Assembly: GCA_944364015.1 (NCBI GenBank) | Contig: CALVVX010000004.1 | Location: forward strand, 1-32,439 | Direction: 5' to 3' | Origin: an uncultured Bacilli bacterium | GTDB taxonomy: Bacteria; Bacillota_I; Bacilli_A; RF39; UBA660 | Length of the DNA: 32,439 bases | In this document: positions 1 through 8,354 of the stretch, one piece after another | How positions within the stretch are numbered: the first letter of the stretch is position 1 | Layout: every line of letters begins with the position of its first letter | Notes under the pieces: model-generated | The model's input: the letters and a program-made list of their open reading frames with translations, nothing else | Told to the model about the DNA's origin: nothing | Database searches by the model: none | Position numbers and translations under genes: made by a program

Positions 1-96
1 CCTTTTTAATTATATAACATTTAATAATAAACTTTCAACTCTTTTTTTACTTTTTTTCTCTACTTTACACTTAATTTTTTCATTTTTTTTAAATTA

Positions 97-125
97 TTGA
101 TATAAAAGGTAAAAAATGATATAAT
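97..125 (+). promoter_or_regulatory. Sigma-A promoter of the LTA operon
   Basis: TTGATA (97-102), a 17-base spacer and TATAAT (120-125) form a near-consensus housekeeping promoter. Transcription would begin near 132, only about 15 bases before the ATG at 147, leaving just the GGTGA ribosome-binding site in the leader. No comparable promoter was seen before the next four genes, which all overlap. Confidence 0.8.
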
Positions 126-146
126 TTTTTTGTGGTGATTTATTAT

Positions 147-2066
147 ATGAATAAAATAATAAATAAAGATATTTATAAAAAAGTATTAAAATTTTTAAAA
201 AGATTTAAACATTTTATATATATGAGTCTTCCTTTTTTAGTTATGGATTTAATAACTAGATTTTTTGATAAAAACATCGATTTTTTTAGTATTACAGAAC
301 CTGTACCTACTTTATTTACTTTAATATGGATTTTTCTATTTATTGGAGTTTCTATATCTTTTAAAGATAAAATTGGTAAAAAAGTATATATTTTCTTTGT
401 TATTTTATCTGCATTTATTTATTTAGTTAACAATATTTATTATAATATTACAGATACATTTTTTGATTTTAGTTTACTTGGTATGGCCTCTGAAGGTAGT
501 AGTTATATATTTGACGCTATTAGGCAGGCTAAATTATGGGTTTATTTATCTTTAATTTTAATTGTTATTTTAACTATTGTTGCTATTAAGTATTATCCTA
601 AAAGTAGTAAAAATCAACCTAAACTATTTGTTAAAACTTTTGTTGTTTTCGTTTTTCTTCATTTATTAGTTCCTTTATTACTAGGACCCGCTAATTCAGA
701 TTTGAGTTGGAATACATGGCGTAATGTTAAGAATATTTATATTAGTTTTAATGATAGTAATAAAAGTATGCGAGTTGCTGGTTTATATGAATATACTGTA
801 AGAAACTTTTATATTACTTTCTTAAAAGAAGAAGAAACTAGTAATGATACCGAAAAGGACTTTTTAGATGGTGTATTTTTAGATGATGAATCTCATAGTA
901 ACGAATATACTTCTATTTTTGAGGGAAAAAATCTTATTTTACTACAACTAGAAGGAATTGATAATTGGCTAGTTACTAAAGAAGTTATGCCTAATTTATA
1001 TTCTCTTACTAATAATGCTATTAATTTTAATAATCATTATTCTTATTATAATGGTGGTGGTTCTACTTTTAATTCAGAATTTGCAGTTAATACTGGTTAT
1101 ATTACTCCAATTTCTTATACTAGAAATGCTTATACTTTTAATAAAAATAAATTTAATTATTCTCTTGCTAATTTATTTAAAACTAAAGATTATCAAGTTA
1201 ATGCTTTTCATATGAATTCTGCAGAGTATTATTCTCGTAAGATTAATTATAAAAATTGGGGTTATGATGATTATTATGGTTTAAAAGATTTAGATTATTA
1301 TGATAATGAAGAATATACTTTAGATCGTGAATTAATTAATAATCCAATATTTTATGAAAAAATGTTTCCTGAAGATACTAAATTTGTAAATTATATTATT
1401 ACTTATTCTAATCATATTCCATTTTCTTATGAAAAAGGTGTTTGTAAGTTATTACTTGATTTAGATAAAGAAGAAAGTGGTAGTGATGAACAAATAATTT
1501 TAAGTGAAGAAGAATGCACTAAAAGACAAGCTCAAGAGACTGATTATATGATTGGTTTATTAATTCAAGCTTTAAAAGATAATAACTTATATGATAATAC
1601 TGTTATTGTTGCATTTGCAGATCATTATTTATATACTTTAAGTGATGAGAGTATTTTAGCTAAATATAAAAATGTTAATAATAATTTAATTAATCATACT
1701 CCTTTAATTATTTGGTCTAGTGATATGAAAAGAGTTGATGTTAATAAAGTTACTTCTCAATTGAATATTTTACCTACTATTTTAAATTTATTTGGTTTAG
1801 AATATCATCCTAGCTATTATATTGCAGAAGATGCTTTAGATAAAGATTATTCTCCAATTGCATTTTTCTCTGATTATTCTTGGTATGATGGTAATGTATA
1901 TGTTGATGGTGGTATTGTTACTAATAATAAGAAGATTGATGCTAAAGAGTTAGAGGAGAAAAATAATTATATTAATTATATTATTAAGAAAAATGATTTA
2001 GTATTAAAATATAATTATTTTAAAAATATAGAAGATCCTATTGTAAGTAGTGATATAGATGAATAA
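147..2066 (+). CDS. LtaS-family lipoteichoic acid synthase (sulfatase-fold phosphoglycerol transferase)
   Basis: This is a membrane enzyme expected to move glycerol-phosphate from phosphatidylglycerol onto a growing lipoteichoic acid chain outside the cell. The N-terminal ~220 residues hold about five hydrophobic helices; an extracellular sulfatase/alkaline-phosphatase-type domain follows. The segment GGGSTFNSEF aligns with the LtaS active site, placing the catalytic Thr at residue 307. Metal ligands are plausible at Glu269 (LQLEG) and at Asp492-His493 (FADHY). An in-frame GTG lies upstream at 132, but the ATG at 147 is preferred: GGTGA at 134-138 sits 8 bases before it, and the promoter would start RNA around 132. 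The gene overlaps the next one by 8 bases. The ~639-residue length suits LtaS/YqgS-type proteins. Family assignment is firm; whether it makes the main chain or primes it cannot be told. Confidence 0.88.
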   Translation: MNKIINKDIYKKVLKFLKRFKHFIYMSLPFLVMDLITRFFDKNIDFFSITEPVPTLFTLIWIFLFIGVSISFKDKIGKKVYIFFVILSAFIYLVNNIYYNITDTFFDFSLLGMASEGSSYIFDAIRQAKLWVYLSLILIVILTIVAIKYYPKSSKNQPKLFVKTFVVFVFLHLLVPLLLGPANSDLSWNTWRNVKNIYISFNDSNKSMRVAGLYEYTVRNFYITFLKEEETSNDTEKDFLDGVFLDDESHSNEYTSIFEGKNLILLQLEGIDNWLVTKEVMPNLYSLTNNAINFNNHYSYYNGGGSTFNSEFAVNTGYITPISYTRNAYTFNKNKFNYSLANLFKTKDYQVNAFHMNSAEYYSRKINYKNWGYDDYYGLKDLDYYDNEEYTLDRELINNPIFYEKMFPEDTKFVNYIITYSNHIPFSYEKGVCKLLLDLDKEESGSDEQIILSEEECTKRQAQETDYMIGLLIQALKDNNLYDNTVIVAFADHYLYTLSDESILAKYKNVNNNLINHTPLIIWSSDMKRVDVNKVTSQLNILPTILNLFGLEYHPSYYIAEDALDKDYSPIAFFSDYSWYDGNVYVDGGIVTNNKKIDAKELEEKNNYINYIIKKNDLVLKYNYFKNIEDPIVSSDIDE

Positions 2067-4506
2067 AAAAGATATTAGAAATATTGTTATTATTTGTTTA
2101 ATCTTTATCTTTTATGTCTTTTATACTTATTTAAGTGGTTATGTATATATATCTGAAGTTGATTTCATTTCACAACATTTTCGTATTAGTCAATATTTAA
2201 GAGATTTATTTTATAATACTTTTGGTTTTTTCAATAATTTTGCTTTTAACTTAGGTGCTGGTCAAAATATATTTTATTTGTCTTATCATTCTTTATATAG
2301 TCCTATTTTACTTATTTCTTATTTATTTCCATTTATAGAAATGTCTACTTATGTTATTATTAGTAATATTATTTTAGTTGTTTTATCTATTATATTTTTC
2401 TATTATTTTTTAAAGAATAAATTTAATACAAATATTACTACTATTTCTACTTTTATTTTCGCTATGGCAGGTCCTCTTATATATCATACACATCGTCATA
2501 TTATGTTTAATAATTATATGTTGTTTTTAATACTTGCTTTAATTTGTGTTGATAAATATTTTGATAATAAAGATAAAAGAGGTTTAATTATATCAATATT
2601 TTTAATTATTTTAACTAGTTATTTCTATAGTGTTAGTGCTATTTTTACAATATGTTTATATGCTTTATTTAAGTATTTAAAAACAGTTAAAAAACTTACT
2701 TTTAAATCTTTTATTAAAGAGATGTTTAAATTTATTTTAACTATATTTGTTCCTATTATTATGTGTGCTTTCTTTTTACTTCCTACTTTATATACGATTT
2801 TAAATGGTCGTGGTATGGATAATAATAATGTTGATATTTTGAGTTTATTTATTCCTAATTTTAATATTGATAATTTTATGTATCAATCTTATAGTGTTGG
2901 TTTATCTTCTATTTTGATTTTTAGTATTATTGATAATTTACTTAGTAACAAGAAAGAAAATAAAGTTATTAGTATTATTAGTATTATTATTTTAATTTTT
3001 CCAATAGTTTGTTATGCTTTTAATGGTTTTTTATATGTTGATGGAAAATGTTTTATTCCCCTACTTCCTTTGTTTTGCTTTTTGATTGCTAATAGTTTGA
3101 ATAATATTACTAGTAAAAATTATAATATTAATAAATTATTATTAATTAGTTCTATTGTTATTTTAATTATTATTTTATCTAATTTAACTTATAAGTATTT
3201 AGCTATTTTTATTATTGATTTTCTAATAGTTATTTTGGCATTTATTTTATATAAGAAAAAAAATAATATACTATTTATATCTATTCCTATAATTATTTTT
3301 AGTATTATATGTGCTTTTATTATTAATAATAATGATACTTTAGTTACTAGGAATAAATTTAATGATATTAATAGTATTAATAATAGTATTAATATTGATT
3401 ATGATGATAATTACCGCAGTGGAAACTTATTTTATATTTTAGAAAATGTTAATAATGTTTTAGATAATAATTATTATTCTACTTCTATTTATTCTTCTAC
3501 TTCAAATAATTATTATACTAATTTTATTAGAAATGTTTTTAAAAATGAGGTATATAATAAAGATTATCATACTTTGACTCAATCTAGTAATGTTTTATTT
3601 AATATGTATATGGGAGTTAAGTATTTAATTTCTCCATATAATGTTATTGGTTATAATAAGATAGATGATAATTTATATCAAAATAATGATGTATTTTCTA
3701 TTGGGTATGCTTCTAGTAATTTAATGTCTTTAGAGGAATTTAATTCTTTATCTTATCCTTATACTCTAGATGCTTTGATGAATTATATTATTGTTGATAA
3801 AGATTTAGATTATGTATATGAGAATAATAATATTAAAACTTATAATAATTTTGTTAATTTATTTGAAAATTTAGATTATGAATATATTGATGATAATTAT
3901 GTTTTTGATATTAAACAAAATACTAATACCAAATTAAAATTAGATGATAGTATAAAAAATAAAATTATTATTATTAGTTTTGATATGAATTATAATGATA
4001 ATATTGATACTAGTATTACTATTAATAATGTTAAGAATACATTATCTTATAAAAACTGGAAATATCATAATAATAATTATACTTTCCATTATGTAATTAG
4101 TGATAATGTTTTAGATATTGATATTACTCCTGGGCATTATGAAATTAGTAATTTAAATATATATTTTATGGATTATGATAGTTATAAGAATATTAATAAT
4201 ACTCATGATAAATTTTACTTTACTTATGATTCTAATAATATTTTAGGAAATATTAATGTTAGTAATGATGGATATTTTACTTTATCTATTCCTTATGATT
4301 TAGGTTTTGATATTAAATTAGATGGTAAGAAGATAGATTATGAATTAGTTAATACTTCTTTTATTGGTTTTAATATAAATAAAGGATATCATGAGATAGA
4401 TATTAGTTATAATGCTCCTTATTTTAGAAGTGGTTTGATAATTAGTCTTATTGGTGCTATAATATATGTAATAATTTTTTGGAGGTTTAAACATGAAAAA
4501 AATTAG
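2059..4506 (+). CDS. YfhO-family multi-pass membrane glycosyltransferase (LTA glycosylation)
   Basis: An 815-residue protein with about a dozen hydrophobic helices, a large C-terminal extracytoplasmic region rich in Asn, Asp and Ile, and a final helix near the C-terminus. The start resembles YfhO/GT-C proteins: an acidic residue in the first loop (SEVDFISQHFRISQYLRD), then a Gly-rich NLGAGQN and LSYHSLYSP segment. In Bacillus and Staphylococcus, YfhO is the proposed final enzyme that moves a sugar from a lipid carrier to LTA. Here it sits between an LtaS homologue and CsbB and GtcA homologues, which supports that role. It overlaps upstream by 8 and downstream by 14 bases, so translation is probably coupled. 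The low-complexity Asn/Ile composition follows the extreme AT content. Family call good; acceptor and sugar inferred. Confidence 0.8.
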   Translation: MNKKDIRNIVIICLIFIFYVFYTYLSGYVYISEVDFISQHFRISQYLRDLFYNTFGFFNNFAFNLGAGQNIFYLSYHSLYSPILLISYLFPFIEMSTYVIISNIILVVLSIIFFYYFLKNKFNTNITTISTFIFAMAGPLIYHTHRHIMFNNYMLFLILALICVDKYFDNKDKRGLIISIFLIILTSYFYSVSAIFTICLYALFKYLKTVKKLTFKSFIKEMFKFILTIFVPIIMCAFFLLPTLYTILNGRGMDNNNVDILSLFIPNFNIDNFMYQSYSVGLSSILIFSIIDNLLSNKKENKVISIISIIILIFPIVCYAFNGFLYVDGKCFIPLLPLFCFLIANSLNNITSKNYNINKLLLISSIVILIIILSNLTYKYLAIFIIDFLIVILAFILYKKKNNILFISIPIIIFSIICAFIINNNDTLVTRNKFNDINSINNSINIDYDDNYRSGNLFYILENVNNVLDNNYYSTSIYSSTSNNYYTNFIRNVFKNEVYNKDYHTLTQSSNVLFNMYMGVKYLISPYNVIGYNKIDDNLYQNNDVFSIGYASSNLMSLEEFNSLSYPYTLDALMNYIIVDKDLDYVYENNNIKTYNNFVNLFENLDYEYIDDNYVFDIKQNTNTKLKLDDSIKNKIIIISFDMNYNDNIDTSITINNVKNTLSYKNWKYHNNNYTFHYVISDNVLDIDITPGHYEISNLNIYFMDYDSYKNINNTHDKFYFTYDSNNILGNINVSNDGYFTLSIPYDLGFDIKLDGKKIDYELVNTSFIGFNINKGYHEIDISYNAPYFRSGLIISLIGAIIYVIIFWRFKHEKN

Positions 4507-5431
4507 TGTTATTGTTCCTTGTTATAATGAAGAGGAAGCAATTGGTTTATTTTATGAACAAATTAATAAAGTTATTAATTCTCTAGATTATAAATTTGAA
4601 CTTATTTTTGTTAATGATGGATCTAGTGATAATACTTATAATATTATTAAGAATTTAGCAGATATAGATAAAACTGTTAAATATATTAATTTTTCAAGAA
4701 ACTTTGGCAAAGAAGCTGCAATGTATGCTGGATTAGAACTTTCAAGTGGAGATTTAGTTACAATTATGGATGCTGATTTACAAGATCCTCCTAGTTTATT
4801 GCCAGAGATGATTGATTATATTAATAAAGAAGGTTATGATTGTGTAGCAACGAAGAGTACTTCAAGACATGGATATTCTTTTTTAAGAAAAACTTTTACA
4901 CGTTGGTTTTATAAAATTATCGCTAAAATATCTAAAACACAAATGGTAGCAGGCGCTAGAGATTATAGATTGATGAGTAGACAAATGGTTAATGCTATTA
5001 TTAATATGAAAGAATATAATCGTTATTCAAAAGGATTATTTAGTTTTGTTGGTTTTAATACTAAATGGATTGAATTTGAAAATCAAGAAAGAGTTGCAGG
5101 TAGTACTAAGTGGAACTTTTGGAAATTATTTTCTTATGCTTTAGATGGTATTGTAGGTTTTTCTACCGCTCCTTTGATTATCTCATCAGTTATGGGTGTT
5201 ATATTTTGTTTAATTTCTTTTGTTATGATTATTTTCATTATTGTTAAAACCCTTGTTTTTGGAGATGATACAAGTGGTTGGCCAAGCCTTGCATGTATTA
5301 TATTTTTTGTAAGTGGAATTCAATTATTTTGTCTAGGAATTATGGGACAATATTTATCTAAAACCTATTTAGAAGTTAAAAATAGACCAATTTATATTAT
5401 AAAGGATACTAATATTAAGAATCATGATTAA
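4493..5431 (+). CDS. CsbB-type polyprenyl-phosphate glycosyltransferase (GT2)
   Basis: A 312-residue GT-A fold, family 2 glycosyltransferase. The N-terminus SVIVPCYNEE is the nucleotide-sugar binding strand, and DADLQDPP with the DxD at residues 93-95 binds the metal. GARDYRLMSR and the ERVAGSTKW region are typical of DPM1/CsbB enzymes, which load a sugar onto undecaprenyl phosphate on the cytoplasmic face. Two hydrophobic helices (about residues 225-290) anchor the C-terminus, as in CsbB. The ATG at 4493 has a strong GGAGG seven bases upstream, inside the end of the previous gene. In Bacillus CsbB the sugar is GlcNAc; here the sugar is inferred only. Confidence 0.9.
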   Translation: MKKISVIVPCYNEEEAIGLFYEQINKVINSLDYKFELIFVNDGSSDNTYNIIKNLADIDKTVKYINFSRNFGKEAAMYAGLELSSGDLVTIMDADLQDPPSLLPEMIDYINKEGYDCVATKSTSRHGYSFLRKTFTRWFYKIIAKISKTQMVAGARDYRLMSRQMVNAIINMKEYNRYSKGLFSFVGFNTKWIEFENQERVAGSTKWNFWKLFSYALDGIVGFSTAPLIISSVMGVIFCLISFVMIIFIIVKTLVFGDDTSGWPSLACIIFFVSGIQLFCLGIMGQYLSKTYLEVKNRPIYIIKDTNIKNHD

Positions 5432-5837
5432 TTTATATAATAAAAATAAAGAAATAATTAATTATTTAATAATTGGTGTTTTAACTACTATAGTTAGTTT
5501 AGTTTCTTATTATTTACTTACTATTACTATTTTAGATCCCTTAAATGTAATTGAATTACAAATTGCTAATATTATTTCATGGATCTTATCTGTTTTATTT
5601 GCTTATGTTACTAATAGAAAATATGTTTTTGCTAGTAAAAATAAAAATATTAAAAAAGAAATATCTAAATTTGTAAGTAGTCGTCTTACTACTTTGTTTA
5701 TTGATATGCTACTGATGGCTTTATTTGTTAGTATTCTTAATTTTAATGATAAAATAATTAAATTAATTGTTCAAATTATTGTTATTGTTCTAAATTATAT
5801 TTTTTCTAAATTATTTGTTTTTAAGGAGCAAAAATGA
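5424..5837 (+). CDS. GtcA-family flippase
   Basis: A 137-residue, four-helix membrane protein of the GtcA family. Family marks are the early NYLIIGVLTT helix, ANIISWILSVLFAYVTNRKYVF in the middle (Ser-Trp and Asn-Arg-Lys-Tyr-Val-Phe are conserved) and a closing KLFVF. GtcA proteins are believed to flip polyprenyl-phosphate sugars across the membrane for wall or teichoic-acid glycosylation. It overlaps the CsbB-like gene by 8 bases and the next gene by 4 (ATGA). There is no strong ribosome-binding site, so translational coupling is likely. It is one of only two intact genes here that stop with TGA. Confidence 0.88.
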   Translation: MINLYNKNKEIINYLIIGVLTTIVSLVSYYLLTITILDPLNVIELQIANIISWILSVLFAYVTNRKYVFASKNKNIKKEISKFVSSRLTTLFIDMLLMALFVSILNFNDKIIKLIVQIIVIVLNYIFSKLFVFKEQK

Positions 5838-6961
5838 AAGTTATTGGTTTAATTTGTGAATATAATCCTTTTCATTTAGGACATAAATATCAAATTGATA
5901 AGATTAAATCTTTATATAAAGATTCAATTATTATTTGTCTTTGTTCTTCTACTTTTACTCAACGAGCAGATGTTTCTGTTATTAATAAGTGGGATAAAGC
6001 TAGTATTGCTCTAGATTATGGAATTGATTTATTTATTGAATTTCCTTTTTGTTATGCTACTCAAGGTGCTGATATTTTTGCTAAAGGGGCATTAGAGATT
6101 TTAAATATGTTAAAAATTGATATTTTAGTTTTTGGAAGTGAATCTCTAGATTCTAATACTCTTTTTAAAATGGCTAAAATAAGCCTAAATAGCCCTATTT
6201 ATGATAATCTAGTAAAACTATACTTAAATAAAGGTATTAACTATCCTACTGCCTTAAATAAAGCTTTAGAAGATATGAACGGTTTTAGTATTAATAAACC
6301 TAATGACTTACTTGGTTTATCTTATGTAAAAGAGATTATAAAAAATAATTATAAAATAGAAGCTGTTAGTATTAAGAGAATTGATAATTATCATAATAAT
6401 AAGGTTATAAACAATATAGCTAGTGCTAGTTATATTAGAAAAAGACTACATGATAATTTAGATATAGATAAATATATTCCTAATTATGATATAAAATATA
6501 TTAATAATATTGATATTAATATGTTTTATAGTTATTTAAAATATAATATTATTTCTAATATTAATGATTTAGATAAATATTTAGATGTAGATGAAGGTAT
6601 TGAAAATAGAATTAAAAAATATATAAATACATCTAATAGTTGGAATGAATTAGTTATGAATATAAAAACTAAAAGATATACTTATAATAAAATAAATAGA
6701 ATGTTATTACATATACTTACCTCTTTTACTAAAGAAGAAAATAATAAGATTAAAATAGATTATATAAGAGTATTAGGATTTAATAATAAAGGAAAAAATT
6801 ATTTAAGAAAAATTAAAAAAGATATAAATATTATTACTAATTATAAGAAAAATATATCTTTATTACTCGACATAGAATATCGTATTACTAATATATATTC
6901 TACCGTTTTAAATAATGATTTAATCAAAGATGAAATAAGACATAAACCCATAATAAAATAA
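5834..6961 (+). CDS. tmcAL: tRNA(Met) cytidine acetate ligase
   Basis: A 375-residue TmcAL (formerly YlbM) protein. It activates acetate with ATP and acetylates cytidine 34 in the anticodon of elongator tRNA-Met, giving ac4C and accurate AUG reading. The N-terminal HIGH-type nucleotidyltransferase signature is clear: GLICEYNPFHLGH at residues 5-17. Downstream blocks such as FTQRADVSVINKWDKA, PNDLLGLSYVKE and ASASYIRKRL also match the family. The gene starts at an ATGA overlap with gtcA and has AAGGAG six bases upstream of its ATG. It is functionally unrelated to the wall genes but shares their transcript; its stop codon lies inside the operon terminator. Confidence 0.93.
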   Translation: MKVIGLICEYNPFHLGHKYQIDKIKSLYKDSIIICLCSSTFTQRADVSVINKWDKASIALDYGIDLFIEFPFCYATQGADIFAKGALEILNMLKIDILVFGSESLDSNTLFKMAKISLNSPIYDNLVKLYLNKGINYPTALNKALEDMNGFSINKPNDLLGLSYVKEIIKNNYKIEAVSIKRIDNYHNNKVINNIASASYIRKRLHDNLDIDKYIPNYDIKYINNIDINMFYSYLKYNIISNINDLDKYLDVDEGIENRIKKYINTSNSWNELVMNIKTKRYTYNKINRMLLHILTSFTKEENNKIKIDYIRVLGFNNKGKNYLRKIKKDINIITNYKKNISLLLDIEYRITNIYSTVLNNDLIKDEIRHKPIIK

Positions 6962-6987
6962 CTATGGAAATAGTTATTTTATTTAAT
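6952..6987. terminator. Terminator after the LTA/tmcAL operon, probably bidirectional
   Basis: A perfect 13-bp stem (AATAAAATAACTA with TAGTTATTTTATT) closes a six-base TGGAAA loop. Its outer arms are A/T runs, so it can act from either side. The tmcAL TAA (6959-6961) lies in the left arm. The unknown minus-strand gene ends at 6999 and may use the same hairpin. Confidence 0.8.
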
Positions 6988-6998
6988 ATTAGAGTCAT

Positions 6999-7415
6999 TT
7001 ATTCACTTATTAATATGTTTACTACTTCTTCATCTAAATATTTAGATAAAGGCTCTTTAGGATTAGTAGACTTTAATGCCTTACAAAAATAAATCAGATT
7101 ATCTTTAACTTTACTCTCATCATATAATTCTACACATTTTCTAATATGAATAGTATTTATAACAGTATTTTTAAAAACTGACTTTTCTAAATATGTATCA
7201 CTATAATCATCTACTAATTCATATGTATTTACTATATTTTCATTTCTTCTTTCAAAAATGTATAAAATAGCATCATCATTAATAATTTGAACATAAAAAT
7301 CTACTTTACTATCTTTTTCTATCTTATAGTTAAAAGTTTTTAAAATAAACTCCTCTAATAAGTTACAATTTCTTAATTGTCTTAAATGCTTCTCTAAACT
7401 ACTACAGTTGAGCAT
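6999..7415 (-). CDS. Hypothetical small cytoplasmic protein
   Basis: A 138-residue protein that I do not recognise. It is charged and soluble, with no signal peptide or membrane segment. It has an N-terminal helix-rich part (SSLEKHLRQLRNCNLLEEF), a middle of alternating hydrophobic residues that looks like beta strands (KVDFYVQIINDDAILYIFERR), and a helical acidic C-terminus. The reading frame is open up to a GTG at 7445. The ATG at 7415 is chosen because it follows AGAGGTGA at normal spacing and because a strong promoter (7436-7464) would start RNA around 7430, downstream of the GTG. It stands alone between two convergently placed operons. Confidence 0.65.
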   Translation of the reverse strand: MLNCSSLEKHLRQLRNCNLLEEFILKTFNYKIEKDSKVDFYVQIINDDAILYIFERRNENIVNTYELVDDYSDTYLEKSVFKNTVINTIHIRKCVELYDESKVKDNLIYFCKALKSTNPKEPLSKYLDEEVVNILISE

Positions 7416-7435
7416 ATTACTCACCTCTTGAGTAG

Positions 7436-7464
7436 AGATTAACACAAAGATTTGCTTAAGTCAA
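7436..7464 (-). promoter_or_regulatory. Sigma-A promoter of the hypothetical gene at 6999-7415
   Basis: On the minus strand TTGACT (7464-7459), a 17-base spacer and TAATCT (7441-7436). It falls across the apparent GTG start of the reading frame, which moves the real start to the ATG at 7415. Confidence 0.65.
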
Positions 7465-7532
7465 TCCAATATTTAACAAAAGTTGCAAATGTATAAGATA
7501 AGTCAACATTTTACTTGACACTTTTTGTAAAC

Positions 7533-8354
7533 CTACAGTTTCTGACATTTATCACAATAGTAAGTACCACGACCTTTAATAAATACTTTTTTTATTTCAT
7601 TTTTACAATTTGGACATAGAGATTTATCTTTATGTACCAATAATTCATTTTGAAATTTTCCATCCATTCCATCCACTGAAGTATATGAATGTATTGTACT
7701 TCCTCCTAATTTTATGGCTTTATCTAAAGTTATTTTAGTATTTTCAATTATTTGTCTTAATTGATTATCATCTAAATCACATGCCCTTTTAAAAGGAGAT
7801 ATTTCAGATAAAAATAATATTTCATCTGCATATATATTACCTATTCCAACAATTATACTTTGATCTAATAAAACTGCTTTTATTGGTAGTTTTTTATTTT
7901 TAAATTTATCTTTTAAATAATTTATATCTAAATTACTATCCCAAGGCTCTAATCCTAATTTAATTAAAGGTCCTATTAAGTTTATTTTATCTTTTTCAAT
8001 TAAATACATTTTACCAAATTTTCTTGTATCATGATATCTTAATTCAACATCATTATCTAAAATAAATACAACATGTTCATGCTTATTTCTTACTTCACTA
8101 CTTTTTTTAAAAAAGTATTTTCCTTCCATCCTAAGATGAGATAGTAAATAATAAGAATCTAATTCAAATATTAGCCATTTTCCTCTTCTTTTTATATCAT
8201 TTATTTTTTGATTAGATATTTGTTTTTTAAATTCTTCTATTTTAGGATAAGAAATAATATCATTATAATAAATTATTACTTTTTTAATTATTCTATTATT
8301 TAGTTTTTCTTTAAGTTGTCTTCTTACTGTTTCTACTTCTGGTAGTTCTGGCAT
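7533..8354 (-). CDS. mutM: Formamidopyrimidine-DNA glycosylase (Fpg/MutM)
   Basis: A 273-residue base-excision repair enzyme that removes 8-oxoguanine and formamidopyrimidines and nicks the DNA by beta,delta-elimination. The start must be the ATG at 8354, because the N-terminal Pro (MPELPEVETV) is the catalytic nucleophile; the GTG nine bases earlier is not used. GGTGA precedes that ATG. Other marks are the RRGKW catalytic lysine block, the GIGNIYADEILF helix-two-turn-helix and a C-terminal zinc finger with Cys at about 247, 250, 267 and 270 (CPNC and CDKC), with GRGTYYC holding the conserved Arg. Its 5' end overlaps the CDF gene by 44 bases; polA is two genes upstream, a common arrangement in Bacilli. 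Confidence 0.95.
   Translation of the reverse strand: MPELPEVETVRRQLKEKLNNRIIKKVIIYYNDIISYPKIEEFKKQISNQKINDIKRRGKWLIFELDSYYLLSHLRMEGKYFFKKSSEVRNKHEHVVFILDNDVELRYHDTRKFGKMYLIEKDKINLIGPLIKLGLEPWDSNLDINYLKDKFKNKKLPIKAVLLDQSIIVGIGNIYADEILFLSEISPFKRACDLDDNQLRQIIENTKITLDKAIKLGGSTIHSYTSVDGMDGKFQNELLVHKDKSLCPNCKNEIKKVFIKGRGTYYCDKCQKL

Noticed and set aside
1015-1215. 66-codon plus-strand frame inside the LtaS-like gene
   Set aside because: Leu/Ile-only composition is the product of reading AT-rich codons out of frame.
7501-7520. Second TTGACT/TTGACA motifs upstream of the 138-residue gene as an operator or promoter
   Set aside because: No -10 at proper distance on either strand; the five-base inverted repeat GTCAA/TTGAC is too short to mean much.
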